Assembly: GCA_026075535.2 (NCBI GenBank)
Contig: AP026541.1
Coordinates: 5,146,001 to 5,210,000 of the forward strand
Source: Tricholoma matsutake
Taxonomy: Eukaryota; Basidiomycota; Agaricomycetes; Agaricales; Tricholomataceae
Length of the DNA stretch: 64,000 bases
Direction of reading: 5' to 3'
A model generated the notes under the pieces. The model made no database searches, was not told the DNA's origin, and saw only the letters and a program-made list of their open reading frames with translations. Positions within the stretch are counted from its first letter, which is position 1; the number at the start of each line of letters is the position of its first letter. Shown piece by piece: positions 36,094 through 48,800 of this stretch. A program made the position numbers and the translations under genes.

Positions 36094-39000
36094 TACTGGT
36101 GGTGGTGCTTCTAATTCGTGGTTTGGAAATAGTTCCTTGTCATTTTCCATGAAAGGTAGGGCTTGCGAGGTGTGGAATGTAGGGAATGTGTTGGGGTGAT
36201 TTGGCATGTCGATGGTGATTGTCGAGATATCAGGAGCCATGTTGGTAATCTTGTATGGTCCATCATACTGTGGCATGAATTTTGCTATGTGAAGTCCATC
36301 TTTTGCTTTGTATTCCCTTCTTCTGTATAAAGTCAACAAAACCACTTGGCTCCCCTTTTCAAAAGGAAAATCATCAGTTCTGTGTTCATTTGCGGCCAGA
36401 CTTTGAGAAATCTTAGCCCATAATAAATTGTCTTGAGCTTCTTTGATATCGGTTTGGAGTCGTTCAATAACATCCATTGCATGAATGTCATCAATAGCAC
36501 CGTCCGACGATGCGATTAAGGGTGGGATGATGCGTGGGCTTTGTCCCATTCACAGTTGAAATGGGGAGAAACCTGTAGATGTGTTAATGGAGTTCATAAT
36601 ATCAAAACGCACCCAGGGCAGCGTGCGACGCCACCCTGTTTGGTTTCTCTCGACATGATAATGCAGACATTGGTTAATGGTTTTGTTTGATCTCTCGCTA
36701 GCCCCATCTGATTGGGAGTGATACGCCATAGACATCTTAAGTTTGATGCCTGTTAGTTTGTGTAACACTGCCCAAAATTTAGAAACAAAAAGCTTGTCGC
36801 GGTCTGAAATAATTTCCAAGGGAAGGCCATTTTCGCAATACCACTCATTGAAAAAGATTACTGCCAGGTCCTCTGCACTGATGTCAGTACATGTCAGTAT
36901 AATGCGGATGTCACTGTTCAAGCAGTCTGTAAAGGAGACAATGCAGTTCGATCCTTCATCTTCTGGCAGAGGTCTGATGAAATCGATAGCTACTGAGTCG
37001 CCACATTGGTCAGGGATTGGGAGGGGATGAAGTGGGCCCATTGGCTTCTTTGTGGTAGGTTTGTTTTGCTGACAGTCAGCACAGGCCGGAACATACACAT
37101 TCTCCAAATCTTGGCGCATGTTCGGCCAATAGAAGGAATTGCAGAGTGAGCCATAGGATTTCACAAATCCAAAATGTCCTAAAACATCATGAGCAAGATG
37201 GAAAAGCATTTCACCTACCGATGAACTTTGTGAAATGATTAGATGCTTGCCCACATATAGCAGGCCATCCCTTTCCTTCACAACATGTGGGAGGAAGTTT
37301 GCCTCTTTCATATGTACACACCATGGATCTGTTAAGTATCTGGCATGGATTGAGGTGAGGAGTTCATCATCTGCAGCAATAGATAATGTTGCTGTGACTG
37401 CTGGTTTTGGGTTTGGGCATGTGTCAGGTTCCATCAGAATCTGCGCACATGAAAAGGAGTCATCCTCTGTGCTATGGATCAATGCAATGGGATCAGAGTT
37501 GTTGGGGGGGTATGGTATTGATGCTGCTGATTCAGAACCAAACGACATGCGCAAGAGGGCATCTGCTGCACAGTTCTCCTCTCCCTTCATGTATACAATC
37601 TTAGAATTGTACTGCGACATGAATTCCATCCATCGAGTCTGGCGATGACTCAAGTCATGTTGGGTGTCGAAGTTTTCCAATGTTTGGTGATTGGTGTAAA
37701 TAAGGAATGGGACCCCCATGAGGTCTGCGCACCATTTCTGAAGAGTGCAAATGATGGCCAGCATCTCTTTTTCATGAACAGGGTAATTCAATTCCACACC
37801 TTTGAATGTCATAGAATCAAACACCACAGGTTGCGCCAATTCCCAGTCCTTCCCAAAAGAGAGTACTGCACCTGATTGGTAGTCACTAGGGTCCGTTGTC
37901 ACAAAAATTTTGTGCCCTGGCATCAAGTCATGATCGATGGTCGTGAGGCACTCACAGCTGATGATCGCTTTCTTGATTTCAGTAAACGCTAGTTGATGTT
38001 TCTCCATCCAGGGTGGAAAGTATTTGTTGCATTCTTTAGTTGTTAGTTGTGAGAGGATGTGTGTGTGTTCCATGATGTGAGGTAGAAAATGTGCAACGTA
38101 GCGGACCAGGCCAAGGAATTGACGTACTTCCTTGGTGTTATGTGGTTGAGGCCAATTGAAGATGCGGTCCATTTTCTTTGAATCTGCTTCAATTCCTTGT
38201 GCTGATATGTGGTGACCTAGGAAGTCGACTTCTGTGAGGAAGAGATGTGTCTTTTTAGGGTTGCAGTATAGTTGTGCATCTTCCAAGGCTTTCAGGATAG
38301 TGTGGGTGTTCCGATAATGTTCCTCAATCAAATTAAACCAAATGATGATGTTGTCTAGATAGATATGACAGATTGTCCCAATCCATTTTCACAAGGCACA
38401 TGTCACTCAATGTTGGTGGATTGCCAGTGAGTTTTTGAGACCCATCGGCATTACTGTCCATTTGAAGAGACCAAAAGGAGTGGATACTGTGGTGAGTGGG
38501 ATATCTGATGGATGCATTTGAGTCTGAAAAAAACTATTGGTCATGTCAATAGTGGCCCAGATTTTACCCTTGGCGCAGTCATTGAGGATATCATCAATAC
38601 ACGGGATTGGATGAGAGTCCAAAACAGTATTCTTGTTTAATTGTCAATAATCGTTTACCCATCATGGCAGTACTGATGGGTCTGATTTAGGGATGATGAA
38701 GGCTGGTGATGCATGTGGTGATGATGATGGTCGAATCTGACCAGAGTTGAGGTGTTGTTGAATGAGTGTTTTCCACGTGTCTCAAAATTTTCATGGACAT
38801 GCATATGTGCATGTTTTGATTGTATGCTCAGTGTTCTTTAATTTTATGCGTGCAGTAATATCTTGAGGTAATTTGTCAACGTGAGGTAGTGGTTCAAACA
38901 CATTTTTAAATTCACTTCAAAGTTCAGATTCCAATTTCTTCATTTTTTTCTGCATTGCTAAGTTCTCAATGTGATCTTTGATCATACCTGCAATGTTCAG

Positions 39001-39291
39001 GGGTTTCATGGGTTCTGGGACATGTTTGCCCTCCTTGAGACGTTGTTCACAGATGGATACCAGTTCTGGGAGCATTGCTTTTATAGCATCCTTCGTTTGT
39101 TTGATCACATTTTTATCATTGTATATTTTATGGTTTGGTTTTCGAGGGGGTGGGTTCAGTAGATCATAATTATGTATTTTGTCAACAGCCAAACAATTTT
39201 CAAAATCTGCGATGATGTGATTTACAGTAAGGAATGGCAACCCAAGGAGTAATGGGACACATAATTCAGGTGTTACTATTGCTTTTATACT
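36073..39291 (-). pseudogene. pol of copy D
   Basis: Reverse transcriptase, RNase H and integrase on the minus strand. Active-site text is YLDNIIIW, with Asn codon 38352-38350 (from GAC after a C). A long open part (38331-36550) carries RNase H, the zinc-binding region, and the integrase core with ISDRDKLF and MAYHSQSDGASE. Stops at 38409-38407, 36552-36550 and at several points in 38370-38700 are TGA where CGA fits. The last open part (36549-36073) runs to PPPVV and then into foreign text SSKYV because the chromodomain behind it is inverted. Confidence 0.9.
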
Positions 39292-40737
39292 TCATGAAAC
39301 CCATGCCAAATCTGGTGCATATGGTTCAATTTTAACGTACTCATGCAAATGGCTATCAGACGATGAAGAATTGTTCAGAGCAATGGAAATGGGTAAAGGA
39401 TTGTGCAAATGATACTGATGAAGGCCAAGCTGATCTGCTAGTGCTGAATTGATGAGGACAATGTGTGCTCCGCAATTGAGCATGCTGTTCACTGTGATTG
39501 GTTCGTCAGCACCAGGACCTATTATAGAACATGGCCAATGCAGATGGGGTACAGTGAGGGGTGCACTCACTTCCTCTTCAGTCTCTGATCCAGAACCCAG
39601 GACTGCTGAGGGCATGACAGCGCCCGCTACGAAGGAGCCAATATTTTCATCCACAACATCTTCCATAGTGGTCGATGTGATGACGGCGCCCACAGCTTTC
39701 ATGCCTGTGGTGCCATTGTTGACATGTTTCTGGCTCAATAGCGATTCTTCTGTCAGCTCCTTGTAGTTACATCCATCCGGGAAATCATTCAGACAATCTG
39801 GAGTGCGATGGGTTTGATATCCCTGACGGCATCTCAAACATCCTTGGTGCTTAAATAATAAAGAGCGTTCATTTTTTGTTAGATGAGGAGGTTTGGCGCA
39901 AGATGATGACGAAGTTGTGGAGGACATAGTAGAGTTCCACAGCTTCACATTGTTGCTGATGTTCTGGACACAGGAGTTGTTTGCCAGAGCCTGACATTTA
40001 GGAGCTCGTTGTAGATCCTCAGCCACTTCAAGGTAACACTTTGTGTCATGGGCACGTTCATCCACAAGTTTTCGGAGTTCAGCGATCCAGCAACTGAGGC
40101 AAGCTTCTTCAGTTTTCTCCCCAGCATTGTTTGTTGCAGTTTCAACAATGTCCTTCATGTTTCGATTCTTGGCACAGATGCGCAAGTCAGTGTCGAGGAG
40201 GGTTTTGAGCTGAAGGCAGAGCGCATCATCTGCGAAGTGGTAAGGGGTGTTTCGGAGGATAATATTCGAGTGCCGGATATTATTGACCCACTTAGGGAAT
40301 GAATCCGAAACGCGCAGTCGGGAGTTGCAGATTTGAGCATGTAGTTCATCATCCCAGCCATGAGGAAGGAATTCCTTGTGTAATTCTATCATGAAATCAG
40401 AAAAAGTGAGAGATGCAAGGTGGTCACAGTGCGTCACTACCCAATCATGGGCACACATATCTTTGAGGCTGGGTAAAACTGCTGCGACATGATCATCCCA
40501 TTCAAGTTTCTTGTTTCCTGAGAAAAAATCCTCGCAGGCCATTTCCCATTGGTGCATCACCAATGGCGAGATCTCTCCTGGGGACAGGAGTGGGATGCGT
40601 TTTGGTTCAGAATGGACAACTTCAGCAGGTGTGTGAGTGGACAATATATCATGATGGAATGGGGGTTGGTTGTCAAGGGAAGTGCAAGAGTTCTCAGAAT
40701 CAGAGGAGCTGTCATCAGGAGGGGTGGGTGTATGCAC
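39292..40737 (-). pseudogene. gag and protease of copy D
   Basis: One open frame of about 480 codons. It starts MHTPTPPDD with an acidic Ser-rich leader, then the Gag core (MHQWEMACEDFFSGNKKLEW ... FPKWVNNIRHSN), a knuckle-like GCLRCRQGYQTHRTPDC, and a protease segment MLNCGAHIVLIN where Asp is expected in place of the Asn. The Gag core clearly matches the plus-strand gag at 58361-59779. It ends at 39292, where pol would continue. It may be a normal gag-pro frame with an acquired stop. Confidence 0.85.
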
Positions 40738-41079
40738 ATCTGAATACGATTTTGGGACAGCAGGTGCAGCAAGGATCGGATTCGATCCAGGGAAATCAAA
40801 CTTGGAATCAGGTAAGGACAGAGTATGTTCTTAGGATGGAGTATGTTCTTTGCTCAGCGTCAGTGGCGGGAGGTCAGATACACTCACAAGAGTGTCAGCA
40901 ACAGCGAGCACTTGCAGGCACATGATAGGCAGGGTGGGCAACAGTTATAACGGGTACTTGGCGACCGAATGAGTGAGATGATGAATGGTGATGTGAAAAA
41001 AAAAGGAGCGAGGCATGTACAATGCAAGGCAGTGATGAGCTGGCAGCAGGATCTCTTGATGCGGCATTCAAAAAAAAAG

Positions 41080-41266
41080 TGTTATCTTGGAGAGATTCAC
41101 TAACAAGAGACACAAGGCAAGAACAAGCAGAAGAGATGTTTTATGAGACTCTAGAGTATGAGGTGATGATGGTAGTAAAGACCAAGATAAGGATCGTGTG
41201 TCGAGAGGGTCTGTGCATACTGGGAGGTGTCTAGTAAATACATGTAAATATAAGGGCATCCTTACA
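41080..41266 (-). repeat. 5' LTR of copy D (187 bp)
   Basis: On the minus strand it reads TGTAAGGATGCCC ... CCAAGATAACA. Its segment TTTACTAGACACCTCCCAGTATGC spans the join that is broken in the 3' LTR, which makes the inversion of the 3' end readable. Confidence 0.85.
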
Positions 41267-41859
41267 ATACCTAATGTTCAGTCTCTGTGTTCAAACCATG
41301 CTTATGTAGTTTTGTTTTTGCCCAGCTACAATTTTTTTCCCAATGGTGTTCAAACAAGACAGTTTCGATAGCACTAGTCCAGACCAATAATATCACGTGT
41401 CCTTCTTTGAATGAGATAGGACAACAGTGATATATAATAGGTTGGACAAAAAAGGGAGAGGGTGCAATTCCCTCCCATGCCAAGTCAGATCCTGTAGTGA
41501 GTTGATGTCAAGACCAATTCTCCTGACTGGAATTCCAATTGTTTTCTGCCACCCTTCCCAGCTGCCTTGCATCATAGCCCACCTCCTATCAGCAGCACTG
41601 CCTAGAGTTGAAATTCTCTCATTTCCAATTCAATGAAACAGTTTCAGGACATTTGCCTTGGAGGCCAGTTTGCAAATTATCACAGCCTCAGAATGGAAGG
41701 AAGCTGGAGCTTCCAACACTAAAGGGGACCGAGAACTATAAGGAACTTAGTATATTCAAGGGAGAAAATGAAGATATCGTACAAGGTAATCAAGGTGTAG
41801 ACTATATACTACTGGAATGACATGTGATAAAGGGTGTGGATGTAGATAAGGGATGCTGA
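41267..41859. other. unassigned sequence, possible TE remnant
   Basis: 593 bp. No gene with clear support. A short open frame (41608-41820) contains LELPTLKGTENYKELSIF, which resembles the start of Ty1/copia gag proteins, so a copia remnant is possible but weak. A tRNA-T-arm-like string near 41457 was rejected. Confidence 0.35.
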
Positions 41860-42292
41860 TGTAAGAGACACTCTTACACAGAAACTCCGATCACCTCCAG
41901 CCTTTAGTATTTAAGCTAGCTACTTTCGTCTTGTATCAGCCAGTTTGTAAATCAACCAAGTCACCCATTTAAGTCCAACCCAGTTACACTCCCAATATTC
42001 TCTTAAGTCTATCTTGAACTTTAGCTCATCCTCTCCAGAAAAATCTCTGGACCTCTGATCTTCCCTTTACCCTTGTCTTGAAATTAGGACACTTGACAAG
42101 GAGAAGGGCACAACTTCTTATAAGTTGAAGCCAAGTCCTTTCTGTCCCCACACTTGGTATGGCACATCAAGTGGACCTTGCCCTGGAATCCTGTCAGGTT
42201 CCCTTCCCTGCTTGATCCATCCTTATCAACTTCTACCATCCGGGTATGACCAGAAATCTGACGACTTCCTTCCTCCAGCTCGGAACTTAACA
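41860..42292 (+). repeat. probable solo LTR related to the copy A LTR
   Basis: Begins TGTAAGAGAC and ends AACTTAACA. It shares with the copy A LTR, in the same order, TATTTAAGCT, CTTGAAATTAGGACAC and GAAGCCAAGTCCTTT, at similar spacing. No internal coding sequence is next to it. The flanking pentamers GCTGA and GTCGA agree at only three positions, so a target duplication is not shown. Confidence 0.65.
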
Positions 42293-42299
42293 GTCGAGG

Positions 42300-42490
42300 A
42301 CCTTCTGATACTGGTCACATGAGGCAATAACACAATTAACATATATTGTGTGTATGGAGTAGTATATATAAAAGATTCCTAGTAAAAATAGAAGACTGGT
42401 CCTATATAGGACCAGTTGAAGCTAACGATGGGAAATTGTAATAGGTACAAACAAAGGGCCTAGCCCCAGATCACCACATTCTCCCCCTCA
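42300..42490 (-). repeat. LTR start and polypurine tract (minus strand)
   Basis: On the minus strand the purine tract GAGGGGGAGAAT (42490-42479) is followed directly by TGTGGTGATCTGGGGC (from 42478). This is the layout at the 3' end of an LTR retrotransposon and follows the coding region that ends at 42544. The far end of the LTR and its 5' partner were not found in the window. Confidence 0.55.
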
Positions 42491-42691
42491 GGCTTTGCCC
42501 AAGGGATCAAAGCCTCAAGATAAAAAAAATGGCCTGATGTTACTCAGGCTACCATGGAATTTTGCTTGCTCTCGTTGAGTGAGGTTTTGGATAAGTCTAA
42601 ATCCATCAACTCCTCAGGAGTGGATGGAATGGAAAGCGGTTGCTCATAATTGAGGTATGGGTGGGGAGCCTCAGCTGATAACGATGATGGG

Positions 42692-44453
42692 TAGGGCACG
42701 GCATGGGTACGGGTAACACCACATGTTTCTGGTCATGGGTATGCATGGGTACGGGTATGGTGATAGGTCGTCTCCTTGGCTCAAGGACCGATTCACCACT
42801 TTAGCATCATTCTAATCACATCGGCTAACTCCTACGACGTCCCAGATGCAGCGTGACCCAGTCTATTGATTGCGATATCATATCGACCACGTCAAAACAT
42901 CACCAGCGACATTGATTGTATCAAGAGCCCACATCGCACAATCTTAGGACTACCCCGAAAGTCCCTAAGATCCCCCTACACCACCATCGAACATCCCCGA
43001 TCAACTTCGAACAGCCGCAACCGCGATCGAGCATCGTCGAGCGTCATCGATCGATATTGAGAAACTACGAGCGACATTGGGCACCGCCTTCGTTATCTAA
43101 ATGGTGGAAGACCATGCACTAGGATGTATTCCAACTCGTGCTCAAACCTGTTGATCATAGGTCAGCCTCGTTCCAAGTCCCTATCACGCACAGAACCCAC
43201 TGGACGCATTATTGCGAGACTTAGCGCAGTTTATACACAAAGGACAGTCTCTTTTAGTTCTTTCCCTTTACTACTCTTTCATCATATGATATATATATCT
43301 TTCTTGTTCGGATTCCAGTCTCCTTTATGGCCTTGTGCCTTAACTCATATCTTTTGCCTCATGTTCTACACATGTTTCTCATTCCATTTTAGGAAGTTTC
43401 TTTAAAACATATAAAACTCTGTAGTATCTACTGGGAAATAAAAAGAAATTGTCTTCACATATCGTCTTGTATACAGTTCTAAGCATCCGATCAACTTTCT
43501 AAAAAACAATCTAAGTCTCTGCAGGTTTTCTCGATCGACGAGAAACCTCTGTGATAGTCGTGTCCTCAATCCTCCCTCGATCCTCTCGTCATTAGTTCTA
43601 GCAACCCTTCCAACACTTTATAGCTGTTTGCCGCACCCTTCATATACCATCGACCTATTGAAAGGTCCCCAGAATTCACATATTGACCATCAACAATAAA
43701 CTCATTTGCCGTCGATCTCGTCAATCACCCTCAATATCGATCGATACTCATTTGGACCACACCAAACGCCTTCGTCTCTCATAACACTACCTTCACGACT
43801 AGTACCAACTGGTCATCTTTCCATCGGTTGGGCCATGAACATTCGGAACGACTCGCAACCTTCCTCTGACTCATCGCAAATATCATCGTTTGCCTCATCG
43901 GCAGTTTAGGTGGTTTTCCCAGGTTGAGTATCATCAACGGGTATGGGATTGCCATACCTGGGCAACACCATACCCTTTTCCACGGTGTTATGGGTATGTG
44001 CAGGTATGCTGGTACCCAGATTTTGGTCAGGTGAGTGATCATCTGTGTTGAGATTTCGACTTTTTAATGACATATCACGGGAAAAACCCATGAGTCATGG
44101 TGACCTGACTCGCGGGTTTACCCCCTGTGATGAGATGCAAACATCTTTTTCAGCAAATTTCTATCAAATATCATGAAAAATAACAGTAAAAAATGCAGGG
44201 GTACATTTTGATCACATATTGTGGGAAAACCTGCGAGTCAGGGTGACATGACTCGCGGGTTTACCCCCCGTGAGAAGATGCAAACATCTTTTCCTATCAA
44301 ATATAATGAAAAATATCAATACCCGTGAATAACCATGGGTAACCCACAAAAACCCATGGTAACACCGTACCCCTACCCGTGTGGGTATGGTGTTCATGGG
44401 TATGGGTAGGGGTATAAGAAAATATACCCGAGGGTTACCCGTGCCATGCCCTA
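42692..44453. mobile_element. non-autonomous hAT-type element (1762 bp)
   Basis: Perfect 8-bp target duplication ATGATGGG (42684-42691 and 44454-44461). Ends are TAGGGCACGGCATGGGTACG and, inverted, TAGGGCATGGCACGGGTAAC. The 8-bp duplication and TAGGG ends are typical of hAT. No transposase. The middle (about 42780-43760) is rich in CGA/TCG words; the right third has a roughly 140-bp tandem duplication (44080-44210 and 44215-44320) containing GACTCGCGGGTTTACCCCC. Confidence 0.88.
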
Positions 44454-44574
44454 ATGATGGGGCTTGAGATATTGGAGTCACTGGGGCAGTCCCCAGTGCA
44501 TGAGTGTCAATGGGCTGCTCCCCATCTTGAAGAATAGCCAAGTGAGGTAGGCCAGGAGAGCCAGATGGCTCTTC

Positions 44575-45230
44575 TGTTAAGACTATAGGTCTTTAACTCA
44601 GCCTTGGCTTCGTATGTCACAATTGGAGGCTTTTCAACTATATCGGTATCGCACTAGGAGGCTTTCCTAGTGTATCAGGCTTCTGGCCTTCACTTGGGTA
44701 CTTCCAGAAGTCGTTACGGCTATCCATACTCAGAGGCTTTCTGAGTAGACCGTCAGTTCATGTATCACAGTTGGAGGCTTTCCAACTGTTGAGTTTGAGT
44801 TATCACAGCTAGGGGCTTCCTAAGCTGTTGAGTGTTCTGGTTGAGTCTAAGACCGTTGGTTGAATTAGGTCAAGCTGAGGAATACAGGCAGTATTGCTAC
44901 AGCTTATATACAGTTCAAAGATACCTATCGTCCAATCGGAATGCAGGATCGTTATCAAGTAAAAATAGAAAGAACAATAGAAATGACAGGCCTCATGCCT
45001 TGCATGAGGTGTCCGATGTCATGGAGTGCTGCGGCGCAGCATGTCGAAGAACAATAGTAAATAACCCTCATGCCAAGCATGAGGTGTCCGATGTCAAGGA
45101 GTACTGCGGCGCAGCATGTCGATCGACAGGAGTCAGAGCAGGGGGTGTCTCCATCGGAAGTGAGTCGTGTCATGTCAGAAGGGAAAAATGAAGTGCCCGA
45201 TCTTGCGGGTCCAGATAACAAATTGTAACA
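44575..45230 (-). repeat. 3' LTR of copy E (656 bp)
   Basis: On the minus strand it starts TGTTACAATTTG directly after the purine-rich AAGATAGAGAGAGGGTGA (45248-45231). It contains the palindromes CTCATGCCTTGCATGAG and GCTGCGGCGCAGC within a roughly 70-bp internal repeat. Confidence 0.92.
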
Positions 45231-45308
45231 TCACCCTCTCTCTATCTTTGAAGTCACTGACTTCGATCAAAATCTCTTTCTCCTCTCTAGTCAGGAGGTG
45301 GGGTGGGG

Positions 45309-45806
45309 TCATGGGGTTTGAGGGAATCGGTTGGAGCATAGCAGTGTTCCCAACTCTCTGTGTTCTCTGAGAAGGAGCCTCTTCGCCAAGCTATATCCAC
45401 TCTCGTCATCATAGTGGGTATTCCACTGCAGGTCTCTCCACAGGGGCACACTTACCCCTGATAGTGGTCTTCTGCCGGGGGCGAGTCCTTCTCGATCGAT
45501 GTAGAAGTCCTCTGGGAAGTAGTCCTCCTCGTCTAGTTCTCCCTTGAAGCACCACTCCTCGTACTGTGCCCTCACCCAATTGTAATCCGCTTTCGTGCTT
45601 CTCCAGGCAAAGAGACAGCATTTCAGACAGGTCGAGGTCATCCTTCTTATCCAATCATCCCTTGTAATCCAGAAGAGAATCCCATGCGGGCATATCCATG
45701 CGGGTCTGCCAGGGAGTATGTTTGTCAGTGGTCGTTGGTCGACGACCGTTCGCCCAGTCCTTGCTGGGGTTCGTGGTAGGTGTAGTGTTGATGGGATGGT
45801 GAGCAT
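45309..45806 (-). CDS. small open frame between pol and the 3' LTR of copy E
   Basis: 165 codons in the pol direction, starting MLTIPSTLHLPRTPARTG. Trp- and Tyr-rich: GRPAWICPHGILFWITRDDWI, then WVRAQYEEWCF, then EDYFPEDFYIDREGLAPG. The compositional bias and lack of stops in a copy full of CpG stops suggest a real protein, or a separately expressed C-terminal part of pol. I do not recognise a domain. It could also be a pol extension cut off by the stop at 45858. Confidence 0.55.
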   Translation of the reverse strand: MLTIPSTLHLPRTPARTGRTVVDQRPLTNILPGRPAWICPHGILFWITRDDWIRRMTSTCLKCCLFAWRSTKADYNWVRAQYEEWCFKGELDEEDYFPEDFYIDREGLAPGRRPLSGVSVPLWRDLQWNTHYDDESGYSLAKRLLLREHRELGTLLCSNRFPQTP

Positions 45807-45857
45807 TCTGTGGTTTCTTTTGTGGTTTGTTTGGTGGGCGTCTTGGTCTTGGGGGTT

Positions 45858-48800
45858 CTACAGCTGTTGTCGCTGTTTATATGCCCCTAGGATTCTCTTG
45901 GCATTAGTCAGGTTCCCCTCAGGCTCCCATGAGTTCTCCAAGGTTGGGTATCCGACCCACTTCACTAGGAAGTGTGTGGTCCTTCCTTTCTTCTTGTGTC
46001 CGATGATCACTTCCACTTCGTACTCCGACTCACCTTCAACTAGATCCAGTGGAGGTTTTGGGAAGTTTGGGCTGTGTGTCTCGGTTTCTTTATAAGGGGA
46101 AAGAAGTGCCGCGTGGAATACAGGGTGTATCTTCCACTGTTCTGGCAACTTCAGTCGGTAGGAGAGTGGGCTCAGGACCTTCTCGATAGAGAATGGTCCT
46201 TCTCTTTTCAGTGCGAGCTTCTTTGTTTCGTGTGTTGTTCTGAGGTTCTTTGCTTCTAGCCACACTCTGTCTCCTTCTTTGAATGGGGTGAAGTGCCTTG
46301 TTGTTCTTTCCGCCATCATTTGTCTGGCTAACTCGTGAGTTGCCTTCGCTTCGTCTCAGGCCTGTTGCAGTGCAACTATTCATTTTTCTATGGCCAGTAT
46401 GTTCGTCTTCAGATAGGGGAGTGGGATCGCCTTGGGCTCATAGCCCATCATGAGGTAGAACGGGGAGTTCTTCTGTATGGAGTGCGTTCTCTGGTTGTGC
46501 GTGAACTCTGCGGTCGGGAGGAGGTGCTTCCAATTCTCCTGGTTGTTTGAGCAGAAGATCCATAAGTATACTTCCACTTCCTGGTTCACCCATTCTGTCT
46601 CCCCATCGGTCTGGGGGTGGTACACTGTGCTCATTGCCAGCTTGATTCCGAGCAGTCTTTCTAGCTCCTGGAACAGCTGCAAGGCAAATCTGGGATCTCT
46701 GTTGGAGATGATCTTGTCTGGGAGGCCGAATCGTTTGTAGACATAGTCTAGATAGAGGGTGGCCACTCCCAATGCATCCACAGTTTTCCTGCAAGAGATA
46801 AAAATTACCCCCTTCATAAGCCCATGGTCTACCACGACCATGAGTGCATCATAACCATCGGACTCTGGTAGGTCAGTTATGAAATCTGTTGTCACCATTG
46901 CGAATGGTCTTGTCGCTTTAGATTTGATCGGTTGTAGCGGGGGGGTCGTTGGGTGCGTGTTGACCTTCATCTGCTGGCATATTGCGCATCCAGCAATGTA
47001 GTTCTTGATGTACATCATCATCCCCAGCCACCAGTAGTCTCTCCTGATCATTTCGGTTGTTTGCCATTGTCCCGGGTGTCTGCTGGTCACTCCTTCATGG
47101 TACTTTTGCACCAGCTTCTTTCGTAGATCTCCATTGTCTGGGACGTAGCACCTGTCTCGGAAGAATAGAAGGCCATCTTCTATCTTCCAGTCTTCCAATG
47201 CCGACTTTATTGGCAGCATTCCCTTGGTCTTTAGCACCTTGATTGCGCTTTTCACCAGGTCATCTTTCATGATGCTCCCTGCAAGCAAGTCATGCATTTT
47301 GGTGTCAACAAATTTCACGAATACTGTTTCTGGCAGCATCGTGATGTCTTCATTGTCATTGTCTTCTTCTGGTATGTGATCTGCTCTCCGTGATAATGCA
47401 TCGCTCTGCACCATCTGTGATCCAGGCATATGGACGATTTGCAAGTCGAATTCCGATAGGAATAGGCTCCATCTTGCCTGTCATCTGTTCAATTTCTGTG
47501 CCGTTCGGAAGTACGTCAAGTTCTTGTGGTCCGACAGGATTACCACTGGGTGTCCTGAACCCATTAGGTAGTGTCTCCAGGTCTCTAGCGATTGTATTAT
47601 TGCTAGTAGCTCCCTGTCATAAATCTCGTAGTTCCGTTCCATTGGTGTTAGCGCATGTGATATGTATCCGCATGGGTGCCAGTCCCCATTTGTGTCCCTT
47701 TGTCTCAGCACTCCTCCTGTAGCGTGTTTTGAGGCGTCTGATTCGATTGTGAATGGCTTTGTTGGGTCTGGCATCAGCAGTACCAGTGCTTCTGCAAATT
47801 TCCTTTTCAGCATTTGAAAGGCTTGTTCGCATTCCGTTGTCCAGTTGAACGTCTTGTCCTTTTTTGTCAGTTCATTAAGCAGTCTGCTTGTCTCCGTGAA
47901 ATGTCCAATGAATTTCCTGTAGAAATTCCCAAATCCCAGGAAGAATCTGACTGCCTTTATGTTTGTCGGGGTTGGCCAATCTTGTATACCTGCCAGTTTC
48001 GTGTTGTCCATGGCAATTTCGTTGGGTCAGATGATCAGACCCAAGAATTCCACTTCATGGACGTTGAATTTGCATTTCTCTGGTTTCAGGTATAGGTCGT
48101 TTTCTGCCAGTCTTTGCAGTACCCTCTTTGTCCTTTCCTGGTGTTCATTCTGATCCTTGGAGAATATCAGGATGTCATCCATGTAAATCACGAGCCATCC
48201 TTCTCCGATCATGTCATGGAATATCTCATTCATCATTGCCTGGAAGGTCACCGGTGAGTTGCATAATCCAAAGAACATCACTGTTGGTTCAAACAGCCCT
48301 CGGTTCATTTTGAAGGCTGCCTTCCATTGATCTCTGTCCTTGATTCTGACATTGTGATACCCCCATTGAATGTCCAGTTTCGTAAACCATTTTGCCCCTC
48401 TCAGTTTGTCCAACAGGTCTCCTACCAGTGGCAGTGGGTAGGTGTTCTTGATCATCCTGTTGTTCAAGTACCTGTAATCTTGGCAGGGCCATAGTGCATC
48501 CAAGTCCTTCTTCGCAACAAAGAAGAATGGCGACACCATGGGTGATTTTGATGGTCAAATGTATCCTTTCTGTAAACTTTCATCGAGAAACTTGTCGAGT
48601 TTCTTTTGTTCTGCTGGTGACAATGGGTAAACCCTGCAATCTTTCGCCATAAAGTCCATTTTCAGTTCGATCGCATGATCCCAGGGTCTTGATTCTGGGA
48701 ATCTCTCTGATGCTTTCTTTTTGAATATCCGTCGGTACTCCCTGTACTGTTCGGGGAGTAGTTCATCGAGGGTCTTTTGTTTGGGGTCTCCTTCCTTCTT

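Larger units (their letters stand above)
35567..41266 (-). mobile_element. Ty3/gypsy chromovirus copy D, with inverted 3' end
   Basis: A minus-strand copy of the copy B family: 5' LTR 41266-41080, gag/protease 40737-39292, pol to 36073, then an inverted block, then the rest of the 3' LTR. No matching target duplication was found at the outer edges (AAAGA against ATACC), so one end may have been changed. Damage is mostly CGA to TGA. Confidence 0.9.

Noticed and set aside
41427..41485. tRNA T-arm-like string GGGTGCAATTCCC
   Set aside because: No acceptor, D or anticodon arm upstream at the right spacing, so not a tRNA gene.
41608..41820. Ty1/copia gag start
   Set aside because: Only one short similarity (LKGTENYKE) and no following domain; kept as a remark, not a feature call.
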